Shown here: positions 5,824 through 11,883 of the stretch, piece by piece
Layout of the letters: each line of letters starts with the position of its first letter
How positions within the stretch are numbered: position 1 is the stretch's first letter
From: a virus
Reading direction: 5' to 3' (one strand)
IMG/VR virus record: IMGVR_UViG_3300037488_000375
Coordinates: 1-23,029 of that record
DNA: 23,029 nucleotides
The notes under the pieces: generated by a model
What the model saw: only the letters and a program-made list of their open reading frames with translations
The model's database searches: none
Told to the model about the DNA's origin: nothing
Position numbers and translations under genes: made by a program

Positions 5824-6108
5824 ATGCCATTACTCACCGCCGCCGTACTCGCGGCTGCCGGACACTCGGTTAGCGCCAACAACTACTTAAGCTACACCAA
5901 CGACATCAGCGTGCAGACGGTGCTCACGCAAGACCGCCCCGACTGGTGCCGAGGTCGCAAGCTGATGTTCGACATTGACGGGTTGCAGCGTGCCTACTAC
6001 GGCTGCTGGAACGACTCACAAGGGTTTGCGCACATTTTGATGGTCGACGGCAGCCAGCGCATCATGCCGATTACGCAATTTTCTAAACTGACTGGAGATG
6101 GGAAATGA
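5824..6108 (+). CDS. Hypothetical protein with weak signal-peptide-like N-terminus
   Basis: 94 residues, ATG at 5824 with a strong AGGAGG. The N-terminus MPLLTAAVLAAAGHSVSA is hydrophobic and small-residue rich, ending in a possible signal peptidase I site (SVSA-N), but it lacks the usual basic residue, so export is uncertain. The rest has two cysteines (C42, C56 approximately, in DWCRGRK and YYGCWND) that could form a disulfide in the periplasm. A small exported protein of an early phage operon could act in superinfection exclusion; this is speculation from topology. The family is not recognised. Confidence 0.7.
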   Translation: MPLLTAAVLAAAGHSVSANNYLSYTNDISVQTVLTQDRPDWCRGRKLMFDIDGLQRAYYGCWNDSQGFAHILMVDGSQRIMPITQFSKLTGDGK

Positions 6109-6251
6109 CTGACTTTACCAAGTACGAAACACAGCGCGAGATTCTGATCGACTATCTGCATGTGATGATTGCCCGCAGCGATTGGCATGGCGTCTCGGAC
6201 GTCGCCAACGATCTGCGTGAGCTGGAGGCCGAACAACGTGAGAAGAATTGA
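6105..6251 (+). CDS. Small conserved phage protein (MTDFTKYETQREIL type)
   Basis: 48 residues, starting MTDFTKYETQREILIDYLH and ending EAEQREKN. ATG at 6105 overlaps the upstream stop as ATGA, with GGAGATGGG ahead. It is helical, with a W-H-G turn in the middle (SDWHGVSDVANDLREL). I recognise it as a common small protein in phages of proteobacteria, function unknown. Its last codons contain the start and ribosome binding site of the next gene. Confidence 0.75.
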   Translation: MTDFTKYETQREILIDYLHVMIARSDWHGVSDVANDLRELEAEQREKN

Positions 6252-6411
6252 CTACTGGAAGGCTAAGCTGCCTGCTGCACGCGCCGAGGAGCGCGCGCGG
6301 CAGCGCGAGCTGAACCAAATGGAGCGCGCATTCCAACGCGCGGTAGACGAAGTAGCACGAATTGAAACAAGGATAGAAGATGAAAAAGCTAAGCTGGCGC
6401 GCACTAAATGA
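6238..6411 (+). CDS. Small coiled-coil protein (DYWKAKLP type)
   Basis: 57 residues from a GTG start at 6238. No ATG is available; GTG is chosen because GGAGG (6224-6228) lies nine bases upstream and because the protein then begins MRRIDYWKAKLP, close to relatives that start at the DYWKAKL phrase. An ATT at 6247 is the only other candidate. The rest is one long charged helix with coiled-coil character (RAEERARQRELNQMERAFQR...). It overlaps the previous gene by 14 bases and the next by 32. Function unknown. Confidence 0.65.
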   Translation: MRRIDYWKAKLPAARAEERARQRELNQMERAFQRAVDEVARIETRIEDEKAKLARTK

Positions 6412-6574
6412 TCAGCTGCCCAAGCTCTCGGAAGACGAGGTGTTCGCCATGTTGACCGCTGAGCTCTTGCATGAGAAGCGCAGCTCGATCCTGCAGCGGC
6501 TGCACCAGCGCTACTGCGCGCTGCGTGACGCCCGTGAGCGGGTTGAGATATTGAACCAGGCGGCCAAACCATGA
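6380..6574 (+). CDS. Small helical hypothetical protein
   Basis: 64 residues (MKKLSWRALNDQLPKLSEDEV...), ATG at 6380 with AAGGA eight bases upstream, inside the previous gene. It is helical and basic/acidic mixed, ending in VEILNQAAKP with an ATGA overlap to the zinc-ribbon gene. This short type occurs in many phages and might be a regulator or a partner of a phage enzyme; there is no diagnostic motif. Confidence 0.7.
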   Translation: MKKLSWRALNDQLPKLSEDEVFAMLTAELLHEKRSSILQRLHQRYCALRDARERVEILNQAAKP

Positions 6575-6816
6575 AATGTATGACCTGTAATGAACGCACC
6601 TACGTCGTCAACGTCATCAAGATGGCAGGCGGCCTGCGGCGTCAGCGCAAGTGCAAAGCCTGCGGGGCGGGCGCCTACAGCGCCGAGGTGTGGCTGCGCG
6701 CAACGGCCAATGGGGCTGAACCTGTTTATACTAAAGAAGAGGCAGCGTTAATAAAAAAGAAAGCGGTTGACGCACGCCGTGCAAATGAAGATAGGAGGAA
6801 GAAAAATGCTACGTGA
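6571..6816 (+). CDS. Zinc-ribbon protein (NrdR-like N-terminus)
   Basis: 81 residues. Two CXXC knuckles, CMTC (3-6) and CKAC (28-31), flank a basic stretch (GGLRRQRKCK), the pattern of a four-Cys zinc ribbon like the DNA-binding N-terminus of NrdR; the ATP-cone that would make it NrdR is absent. The C-terminus is lysine-rich and helical (EEAALIKKKAVDARRANEDRRKK). It probably binds DNA or RNA and may be an early transcription regulator. The family is common among phages and its exact role is not established. Confidence 0.75.
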   Translation: MKCMTCNERTYVVNVIKMAGGLRRQRKCKACGAGAYSAEVWLRATANGAEPVYTKEEAALIKKKAVDARRANEDRRKKNAT

Positions 6817-6988
6817 TGGATACTTCATCAAAGAGGCGCCACCTAAAATCGGTGCGCATTACACGCCGCAGTTCTACCAGAAACCCACAACGCCTGAAGA
6901 GCGCTTTGTGCAAGACGTGATGTTGGGTATGATGCCCTACAAGGAATCACCGCTCACCAAGTTCTTGGGGAGGCTGCTACGGATATGA
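6806..6988 (+). CDS. Small hypothetical protein
   Basis: 60 residues from ATG 6806, which has AGGAGG ten bases upstream; an earlier in-frame ATG at 6767 lacks such a site. The protein (MLRDGYFIKEAPPKIGAHYTP...) is rich in Pro and aromatic residues in its first half and ends in a short amphipathic segment LTKFLGRLLRI. It has no recognised domain. It overlaps its neighbours at both ends. Confidence 0.6.
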   Translation: MLRDGYFIKEAPPKIGAHYTPQFYQKPTTPEERFVQDVMLGMMPYKESPLTKFLGRLLRI

Positions 6989-7173
6989 AAGACCTCGTTG
7001 TGGTGTACTACGCGGCCATCGCGGTGGCCACGTTTACCTTTTTGGCTATCGGTCTGCCCGAACCCAAGGGGCCGTCACCGGCTGAGTGTGGCGTAAAAGA
7101 TACAGTTATTTGGCAGACAACGCGGGATCGCATCATCTGCCAGCAGTTACGCCAGCAGCGTTACCGCATGTGA
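6985..7173 (+). CDS. Small single-span membrane protein
   Basis: 62 residues. One clear hydrophobic span (about residues 4-24: VVVYYAAIAVATFTFLAIGL) is followed by a Pro-rich turn and a polar tail with two Cys (AECGV, RIICQQ) and many Gln/Arg. Topology is likely N-in with the tail in the periplasm. As the last gene of the rightward block and next to the lysis genes, it could act at the inner membrane in lysis or exclusion, but it does not match a known spanin closely. Its last 27 bases overlap the endolysin gene tail to tail. Confidence 0.65.
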   Translation: MKDLVVVYYAAIAVATFTFLAIGLPEPKGPSPAECGVKDTVIWQTTRDRIICQQLRQQRYRM

Positions 7174-7659
7174 CTTGACCTCGGCGACCCGACGTAGCCA
7201 GCCTTTGCCGAAGGTGGCGAACGTCGGCAGCGACCGATAGAACGCTTCTTTCTCGTCACTAAACTTAGCAATCAGCGCATCTGGGTCAGCGTCACGCAAC
7301 GCCTGCATCGTCTTGGGGCCGATGGCGCCATCCGGTGTCGTACCAATCGCTTTCTGCATGGTGCGGATTGCTCGGCTAACACCCGCGTTAATCGCAAAGT
7401 CGAACATCAGGTAGTCCAGCCCCGAGGGCAGCTCGTCACCTTTGACGGCGTCCCAGTATTGTTTGCGGTACATGGGCGCGACTGTTGCTGGCGTTAACGC
7501 GCGCATGTCTGCTTCGCTAACCGCCTTGCCGACCCACGTCTCCCACACCCGCTTGGTAACGCCCAGATTGGTCATGCCGCCAGGGTCTTTTGGGTGGTTG
7601 ACAAAGCCGCCCTCATGCTCGAGCACGGCGGCTAAAGCGTCGTCAAAGTTCTCTTTCAT
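7147..7659 (-). CDS. Endolysin, glycoside hydrolase family 108 with peptidoglycan-binding domain
   Basis: 170 residues. The N-terminal GH108 signature is plain: VLEHEGGFVNHPKDPGG then MTNLGVTKRVWETWVG, with catalytic Glu 16 in the EGG motif. The C-terminal half (AIRTMQKAIGTTPDGAIGPKTM...) is the PG_binding_3 domain. Such proteins are N-acetylmuramidases that cut the glycan strand from the cytoplasm side once the holin opens the membrane. There is no signal peptide, so release depends on the holin, whose gene is directly upstream with an ATGA overlap. There is only a weak ribosome binding site, so translation is probably coupled to the holin. Confidence 0.95.
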   Translation of the reverse strand: MKENFDDALAAVLEHEGGFVNHPKDPGGMTNLGVTKRVWETWVGKAVSEADMRALTPATVAPMYRKQYWDAVKGDELPSGLDYLMFDFAINAGVSRAIRTMQKAIGTTPDGAIGPKTMQALRDADPDALIAKFSDEKEAFYRSLPTFATFGKGWLRRVAEVKSHAVTLLA

Positions 7660-8066
7660 TTTTTAGCCCGTATGTCGATGATCTTTTCAAGCGTGCGGCC
7701 ACCAAAGTAAAACGACATGACCAACATGCCCCACTGGCCTAATAGCTCCACAAACGAGTCGGCGATGTCGAGCGCCGACGCATCGAGAATAGCCAGCACC
7801 AGATATGCGACCAAAATGTAGATCAGCGTGATTGGGCGGATGTTCTTGGACAGCCAGCTGTCGCTGGCCATGTCGGCTTTCTGGCGCTCAGTCAGGTTGT
7901 CTTGTTCGGTTTCGTATAACTTGGTTTCGTTGGCCATCTTAGCCAACTCGCCGTCCTGCGCCATCTTGGCGAGCTCCAGCTGCGCCTTTGCTTTGGATTC
8001 AGGATCAGGAATTAGTTTGTCAATCAGTTTGCCGCCAATACCCAGCAACGCATCTAAACCTAGCAT
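7656..8066 (-). CDS. Holin (GTA_holin_3TM-like)
   Basis: 136 residues from ATG 8066, which follows AAGGAGG; a longer frame to 8117 has no better start. The N-terminus (MLGLDALLGIGGKLIDKLIPDPESKAKAQLELAKMAQDGELAKM) matches the charged amphipathic head of gene-transfer-agent-type 3TM holins. Hydrophobic spans follow WLSKNIRPI at about 79-96 and again at about 108-123, and the tail is basic (IRAKK). The position immediately before the endolysin supports the role: timed permeabilisation of the inner membrane. Confidence 0.8.
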   Translation of the reverse strand: MLGLDALLGIGGKLIDKLIPDPESKAKAQLELAKMAQDGELAKMANETKLYETEQDNLTERQKADMASDSWLSKNIRPITLIYILVAYLVLAILDASALDIADSFVELLGQWGMLVMSFYFGGRTLEKIIDIRAKK

Positions 8067-8067
8067 G

Positions 8068-8685
8068 TCAACCTCCTTGTTGAAACATCCACCAGATACC
8101 CCAGCCAAACCCGGCAAGGATGGCCGCGATGACGATCGCGCCGATTACTAGCTCTACATGCGCCATCAGCTCTTGCTTGAGGCGCTTCTTGCGCATAGCT
8201 TCGGCTTTTTCGTGCAGCCGTTTCTCGGTCTCTGCACGACGCAACGCCTCTGCTTTGGCCTCGCGGTCAGCTCTGAGCTTGCCCATACGTGCCCAGAACT
8301 CTTCCCACATCCCCGCTTCTTGGAAATGGTAAATAAAAATGTGCTTGATGTTGTCGTAATACTGTTTGATCTGGCGGTCGATGACCATCATCTCAATCAC
8401 GTATTCGGCGTCAGATATATGCTCTGGCACCGGTTGGCCTTTGGCAACCGCGGCTTCTTGCGCTATCCGCGCCTCTTCTAACTGGTTGCGCTGCTGTTCG
8501 TATTTGCCTGCGGCGGAAAAGAATTTGGTGACCCCCGACATGGAGTCGGCTAACGTCTTGCCGGATTCAACCGCACCGTTGACTTCATCAAAGGCTTCAC
8601 GCGCTAATGCAGCAGCTTCCTTGACGCCAGTAACAATCGCCTTGACGCCCGCGACCGCCAAGCCAATTGTTACGGGGTCAATCAT
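8068..8685 (-). CDS. Coiled-coil protein with C-terminal membrane anchor, lysis region
   Basis: 205 residues. The N-terminus has a small-residue helix (MIDPVTIGLAVAGVKAIVTGV), the middle holds long charged helices (about 135-175, LRADREAKAEALRRAETEKR...), and one strong transmembrane segment lies near the C-terminus (about 180-200, VIGAIVIAAILAGFGWGIWW). It sits between the small TM protein and the holin, separated from the latter by one base. Similar proteins occur in marine and freshwater podoviruses without known function. It could be a lysis accessory or a virion-associated protein; I cannot tell which. Confidence 0.75.
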   Translation of the reverse strand: MIDPVTIGLAVAGVKAIVTGVKEAAALAREAFDEVNGAVESGKTLADSMSGVTKFFSAAGKYEQQRNQLEEARIAQEAAVAKGQPVPEHISDAEYVIEMMVIDRQIKQYYDNIKHIFIYHFQEAGMWEEFWARMGKLRADREAKAEALRRAETEKRLHEKAEAMRKKRLKQELMAHVELVIGAIVIAAILAGFGWGIWWMFQQGG

Positions 8686-8903
8686 TTGTCTTGCTTAGCC
8701 TCTAACCGGTCGAATATCTTGCCAAGCATCTCGCGGATGTCGCGCAGATCGTCTTTGTAATCCTCGCGGCTGACATAGGTGTGGGGCATGGCACGCACGT
8801 CGACATCCAATCGGTCAATCGATTTGTGGATGTTGTTCAGTATCCAGCCGCCAAAGAAACCTGCGATTGCCACCGCGATGTTGAAGAGAACTTGCGTGTC
8901 CAT
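8682..8903 (-). CDS. Small TM plus coiled-coil protein, spanin- or holin-like
   Basis: 73 residues: a transmembrane span at about 5-24 (VLFNIAVAIAGFFGGWILNN), then a charged helical tail (SREDYKDDLRDIREMLGKIFDRLEAK). This single-span, N-anchored, coiled-coil layout is that of inner-membrane spanins and of some small lysis proteins commonly found beside phage holins. No outer-membrane lipoprotein partner (lipobox) is seen nested in or next to it, so the spanin call is tentative. It has no clear ribosome binding site and begins three bases after the stop of the gene before it. Confidence 0.75.
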   Translation of the reverse strand: MDTQVLFNIAVAIAGFFGGWILNNIHKSIDRLDVDVRAMPHTYVSREDYKDDLRDIREMLGKIFDRLEAKQDK

Positions 8904-8905
8904 GA

Positions 8906-9430
8906 CTATTCATAAATGATGTTGATTGATCCAGCATCAAAGGTATCTGTGCCGTTGACGGTGGTGATACGGACGCGATCGAGTGTACCGCCGAGGGCAA
9001 TTGAACCATAAGTAAAATCAGTTCTGGCGCTCGATGAATCCGCGCAAGCGCCTCCGCCTGCCCAAGTATTTCCTGTTAATAACGATATGATTATTGCGCC
9101 ATTTTTTGTTCTTGCCGCCGCGTTTGAATCGCCGATTGCAAACCCAGAAGTGTATTGAACTGATTGAACAGAACTTAAACCAACTGCGCTGCCAACAACA
9201 GAATAGCCTGAAGTTGTTACTGAACCCGCGCCAATTTGAATCTGCATGACAGAAGTTCCGTTCGTACTCACCCCACTAAACATCACCGTAATCCGCCGCA
9301 CCCAACTCGGAATCGACGTAAAGTCCACCGACGTACCTGATGCTGTAACCGCAGTACCTCTCTGCAAGCTGTCATACACCGCACCGCTGTTCGTGGTAAC
9401 ACCTGCGCTACCGTTAATCGTGACAGTCAT
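8906..9430 (-). CDS. Tail appendage/receptor-binding protein, paralogue 1
   Basis: 174 residues, Gly/Ser/Thr-rich, beta-structured. Residues about 28-60 (TASGTSVDFTSIPSWVRRITVMFSG) and the end (DTFDAGSINIIYE) match the 194-residue protein at 10394-10978 closely, while the middle differs. I recognise the SVDF..IPSWV...V.F.GVS and DTFDAG.INIIYE phrases from appendage proteins of aquatic phages; they are thought to form a jelly-roll-like trimer tip. The stop lies just before the lysis genes. ATG at 9430 is preceded by AAGGAG and overlaps the upstream stop as TAATG. Confidence 0.75.
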   Translation of the reverse strand: MTVTINGSAGVTTNSGAVYDSLQRGTAVTASGTSVDFTSIPSWVRRITVMFSGVSTNGTSVMQIQIGAGSVTTSGYSVVGSAVGLSSVQSVQYTSGFAIGDSNAAARTKNGAIIISLLTGNTWAGGGACADSSSARTDFTYGSIALGGTLDRVRITTVNGTDTFDAGSINIIYE

Positions 9431-9666
9431 TATGCTTCTCCTTCAGCACACGATAGTGCCTTTAGTTCATCCGTCGTCGTGCAAGCATCTACCTGACTGG
9501 TAATGTCTCTTAGACGCTGCTTCTCAGCCACAATCGCTGCTGTATCGCTACCAGACTCTAAGGCGCGTTGGAATAGCACATCCTGAGCAGCTAGGAGTGG
9601 TGTGCGTTCAGCACGAAGCCGATCTTTGGTCAGGGCTTTGGCTTTGTCGATGTCAACCGTAATCAT
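9430..9666 (-). CDS. Small tail-assembly-type protein
   Basis: 78 residues (MITVDIDKAKALTKDRLRAERTPLLAAQD...), helical and charged. The MITV.I.KAK...R..R pattern is that of small proteins commonly found next to tail fibre genes and annotated as fibre assembly or chaperone-like proteins. It overlaps both neighbours by a base or four (ATGA, TAATG). The role as a chaperone of the adjacent appendage proteins is inferred from position. Confidence 0.65.
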   Translation of the reverse strand: MITVDIDKAKALTKDRLRAERTPLLAAQDVLFQRALESGSDTAAIVAEKQRLRDITSQVDACTTTDELKALSCAEGEA

Positions 9667-9860
9667 GCTTTCACCTCTGCACCAGTAAAGTCAGCAGTCC
9701 ACGCATTACGGAATGTGCGGTCTGTCGGAATGTCAGCAGCGTCAACGATCAGGTACGGCTTTCCGCTAGGGATGTCACGCATGGCTAGTTCAAACGATTC
9801 GATTGGCACAATGATCGAAATGCCACCTTCGTCGTTAGGAAAAATAATTCGTTGGTTCAT
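9663..9860 (-). CDS. Small tail-region protein (RIIFPNDEGGISIIVP type)
   Basis: 65 residues starting MNQRIIFPNDEGGISIIVP, with IVDAADIPTDRTFRNAW in the second half. This type regularly comes as a pair with the MITV protein downstream in phage tail modules, as it does here. It is probably a small tail assembly or structural factor; no biochemical function is known to me. AAAGGA precedes the ATG at 9860. Confidence 0.7.
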   Translation of the reverse strand: MNQRIIFPNDEGGISIIVPIESFELAMRDIPSGKPYLIVDAADIPTDRTFRNAWTADFTGAEVKA

Positions 9861-9870
9861 GATTTATCCT

Positions 9871-10383
9871 TTAGCGGAATATGGCGAAATGCGCCAAAGT
9901 AGTATCCGTACGAGCCGCTCCTTGCGTTGTAGAAATCTGCACTAATGATGCAGAACTTGTTCTACTGGTGTTGATGTTAGTGGTAACAGGAGCATTACCA
10001 GTTGATTGATGATTAAGACAAACAACCGCATAGCCCGCATCCGGCATCGCGGTAGTAAAGGTTACGGTGTAGTCGCCTGTACCGTTATCCAAAATACTCG
10101 CTATGTTGAACGACGCACGAACACCTGTCATTGAAGCAGGGTTGGTTACCGTCGCACCGTTAAAGTTTACCCACGCACGACAGAACGTACCAATCTGCGT
10201 ACCGGCGCTATCCTGAATCGTAGGGGGCGTAGAAACAACGTTTGACCTAATCGCCCCTAAAAACTTAACGTTTTGTGAAGTATCAATACTGACCGCAGTT
10301 ACCGGCGATCCGTTACCAGTCTGAATAAGCAACGTGCTTGTAGCCGCCGCTTGTAGCGTATCTGCGACAACAGTTCCAGCCAT
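9871..10383 (-). CDS. Tail fibre/appendage protein
   Basis: 170 residues. The N-terminus MAGTVVADTLQAAATSTLLIQTGNG and the SIDTSQNVKFLG phrase are typical of short phage fibre subunits whose first part forms an attachment or shaft strand. The rest is Thr/Ala/Gly-rich beta structure ending TTLAHFAIFR. It lies between the two paralogous appendage genes and differs from them. It probably forms part of the receptor-binding apparatus. Confidence 0.7.
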   Translation of the reverse strand: MAGTVVADTLQAAATSTLLIQTGNGSPVTAVSIDTSQNVKFLGAIRSNVVSTPPTIQDSAGTQIGTFCRAWVNFNGATVTNPASMTGVRASFNIASILDNGTGDYTVTFTTAMPDAGYAVVCLNHQSTGNAPVTTNINTSRTSSASLVQISTTQGAARTDTTLAHFAIFR

Positions 10384-10393
10384 GATTTACCTC

Positions 10394-10978
10394 TTACTCG
10401 TAAATGATATTAATAGTGCCAGCGTCAAAGGTGTCGGTACTAGTTGATGTAATAACAACACGATCTAAAACACCGCCAAGCGCAATAGTTCCACCATTTC
10501 CACAAAATGAAGCTACGGAAGCTCCAGTTAAACCAACGAATGTTCCGCTTGCAACATAAGTATTCCCAGTAATCAAATCTATAGTAAGTTTTCCATGAGC
10601 AACAGAAGCTGCTGAATTTGTTCGTATCAAAAAACCAGTAGTTTCAGCGGCTACCAATGGAGTACCGCTGCCTTGTTGAAGAAAATGATACCCAACATAT
10701 CCAGATGTTGTTGTTGAGCCAGACCCCACTCGAACCAATATGCTAGCTGTTGAACTTAAGCTAACACCACTAAAAATTACATTAACACGCTTCACCCACG
10801 ACGGTATGCCGGTAAAGTCGATCGACGTACCGGATGTCGATGCCACAGCAGTACCACTCACAATCGGAGCCAGCGTACCTGTGACATTCACCAACGTCTG
10901 TGTCGTACTACCCGCTACCGCTGGAGCAGATACCGTAATCGAGCCGGATGTATCGCCTGATAGAACTAAAGAAGCCAT
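10394..10978 (-). CDS. Tail appendage/receptor-binding protein, paralogue 2
   Basis: 194 residues. Shares with the protein at 8906-9430 the central SGTSIDFTGIPSWVKRVNVIF, TTTSGY, ITGNTY/LTGNTW, ALGG.LDRV and the terminal DTFDAGTINIIYE. Its N-terminus (MASLVLSGDTSGSITVSAP) is a different, fibre-type attachment segment of the LSGDTSGS kind. Middle loops between the conserved strands differ in length and sequence between the two paralogues, as expected for variable receptor-contact loops. AAAGGA precedes ATG 10978. Confidence 0.75.
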   Translation of the reverse strand: MASLVLSGDTSGSITVSAPAVAGSTTQTLVNVTGTLAPIVSGTAVASTSGTSIDFTGIPSWVKRVNVIFSGVSLSSTASILVRVGSGSTTTSGYVGYHFLQQGSGTPLVAAETTGFLIRTNSAASVAHGKLTIDLITGNTYVASGTFVGLTGASVASFCGNGGTIALGGVLDRVVITSTSTDTFDAGTINIIYE

Positions 10979-10988
10979 GATTAATCCT

Positions 10989-11879
10989 TTATAAAACGAC
11001 CCAGCGTGAGCCGGTAGAGACGGTGACGACGACTGGCGCGGTGATCGCGGTCAGCGACACCGACTGCGAGTTATTCACCTCGTACGTACCTTCGCCGCCG
11101 GTGCCGGTGCCCAACACCGTGATCGTCGTGTTAGCGCTAATGCCCGAACCCAAGATCACCGAACCCACACCCAAGGCACCCGAGGTGACGCTATCAATCG
11201 TCAGCGTCGTGCCTGCGATACTGCCGGTGCCAACGAAGCCGCCACCCAGCGTGATCGGGCCGGTGGTCATGGCATTCTTGGTCGATGGGATTGTATAGCT
11301 GATCGTGACCACTTGGTCGTTCTCGATGAACACTTCGTCCGGCCCACCGCCGGTAGCGCCCGCATCGCCCCCTACCTGACCCCAAGCGCCGTTGACGTAG
11401 CCCTCGAACAGATCGAGCGTGGTGTTGTAGCGGAACATGCCTTCCGTCGGCGAGGCAGGCCGGTCGGTCGTTGCCCCCACGGGCATCTGCACGTAGCCGG
11501 TGCCGGAGAAGGTGACATCCAGCGTGGCGGAGAGCGTCGTGAACGCTCCGGTGTTCGGTGCCACGTCGCCAATCGCTGGCGGCGAGCCGAACGACAGGTT
11601 GTCCACAGGCACCAAGATGTTGTCGGTGGTGTACTGCTGGACGTCGTTGCTGTCGGTGACTAAGAACTTGTACGCGATGGTCGGCTGCAGCCAGATGTTG
11701 GCCATGCCGCGCGAGTCAAGGATGATCGGGTTGGTGTTAGCAGTCGCACCCGTCTGGCTGGTATAGGTCGCAATCGGCGTGGTCGTGCCGCCTGCGTAGG
11801 TGTAGACCTTACCGGCAACGAGCGGGTCGCCGTTAGCGTCGAAGAATTGCTGCTTGGGTGTTGGGGTCAAGGATGCCAT
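10989..11879 (-). CDS. Tailspike-like/tail fibre protein with mosaic C-terminus
   Basis: 296 residues. The N-terminal domain (about 1-95: [21 protein letters not shown] ... [12 protein letters not shown]) is the head- or tail-binding domain common to podovirus spike and fibre proteins. The middle carries a [16 protein letters not shown] / [11 protein letters not shown] segment frequent in fibres. The tip module begins at about 182 ([19 protein letters not shown]) and ends in [12 protein letters not shown], like the 497-residue fibre, but here it is split by a roughly 73-residue Gly/Thr-rich insert (about 212-284). The position at the end of the ejection genes matches P22 gene 9 (tailspike). 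No enzymatic domain is seen. Confidence 0.8.
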   Translation of the reverse strand: MASLTPTPKQQFFDANGDPLVAGKVYTYAGGTTTPIATYTSQTGATANTNPIILDSRGMANIWLQPTIAYKFLVTDSNDVQQYTTDNILVPVDNLSFGSPPAIGDVAPNTGAFTTLSATLDVTFSGTGYVQMPVGATTDRPASPTEGMFRYNTTLDLFEGYVNGAWGQVGGDAGATGGGPDEVFIENDQVVTISYTIPSTKNAMTTGPITLGGGFVGTGSIAGTTLTIDSVTSGALGVGSVILGSGISANTTITVLGTGTGGEGTYEVNNSQSVSLTAITAPVVVTVSTGSRWVVL

Positions 11880-11883
11880 GTAA

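Noticed and set aside
8906-11879. Diversity-generating retroelement acting on the appendage genes
   Set aside because: No reverse transcriptase gene and no template/variable repeat pair with adenine-specific differences were seen; the paralogues differ by insertions and all kinds of changes.
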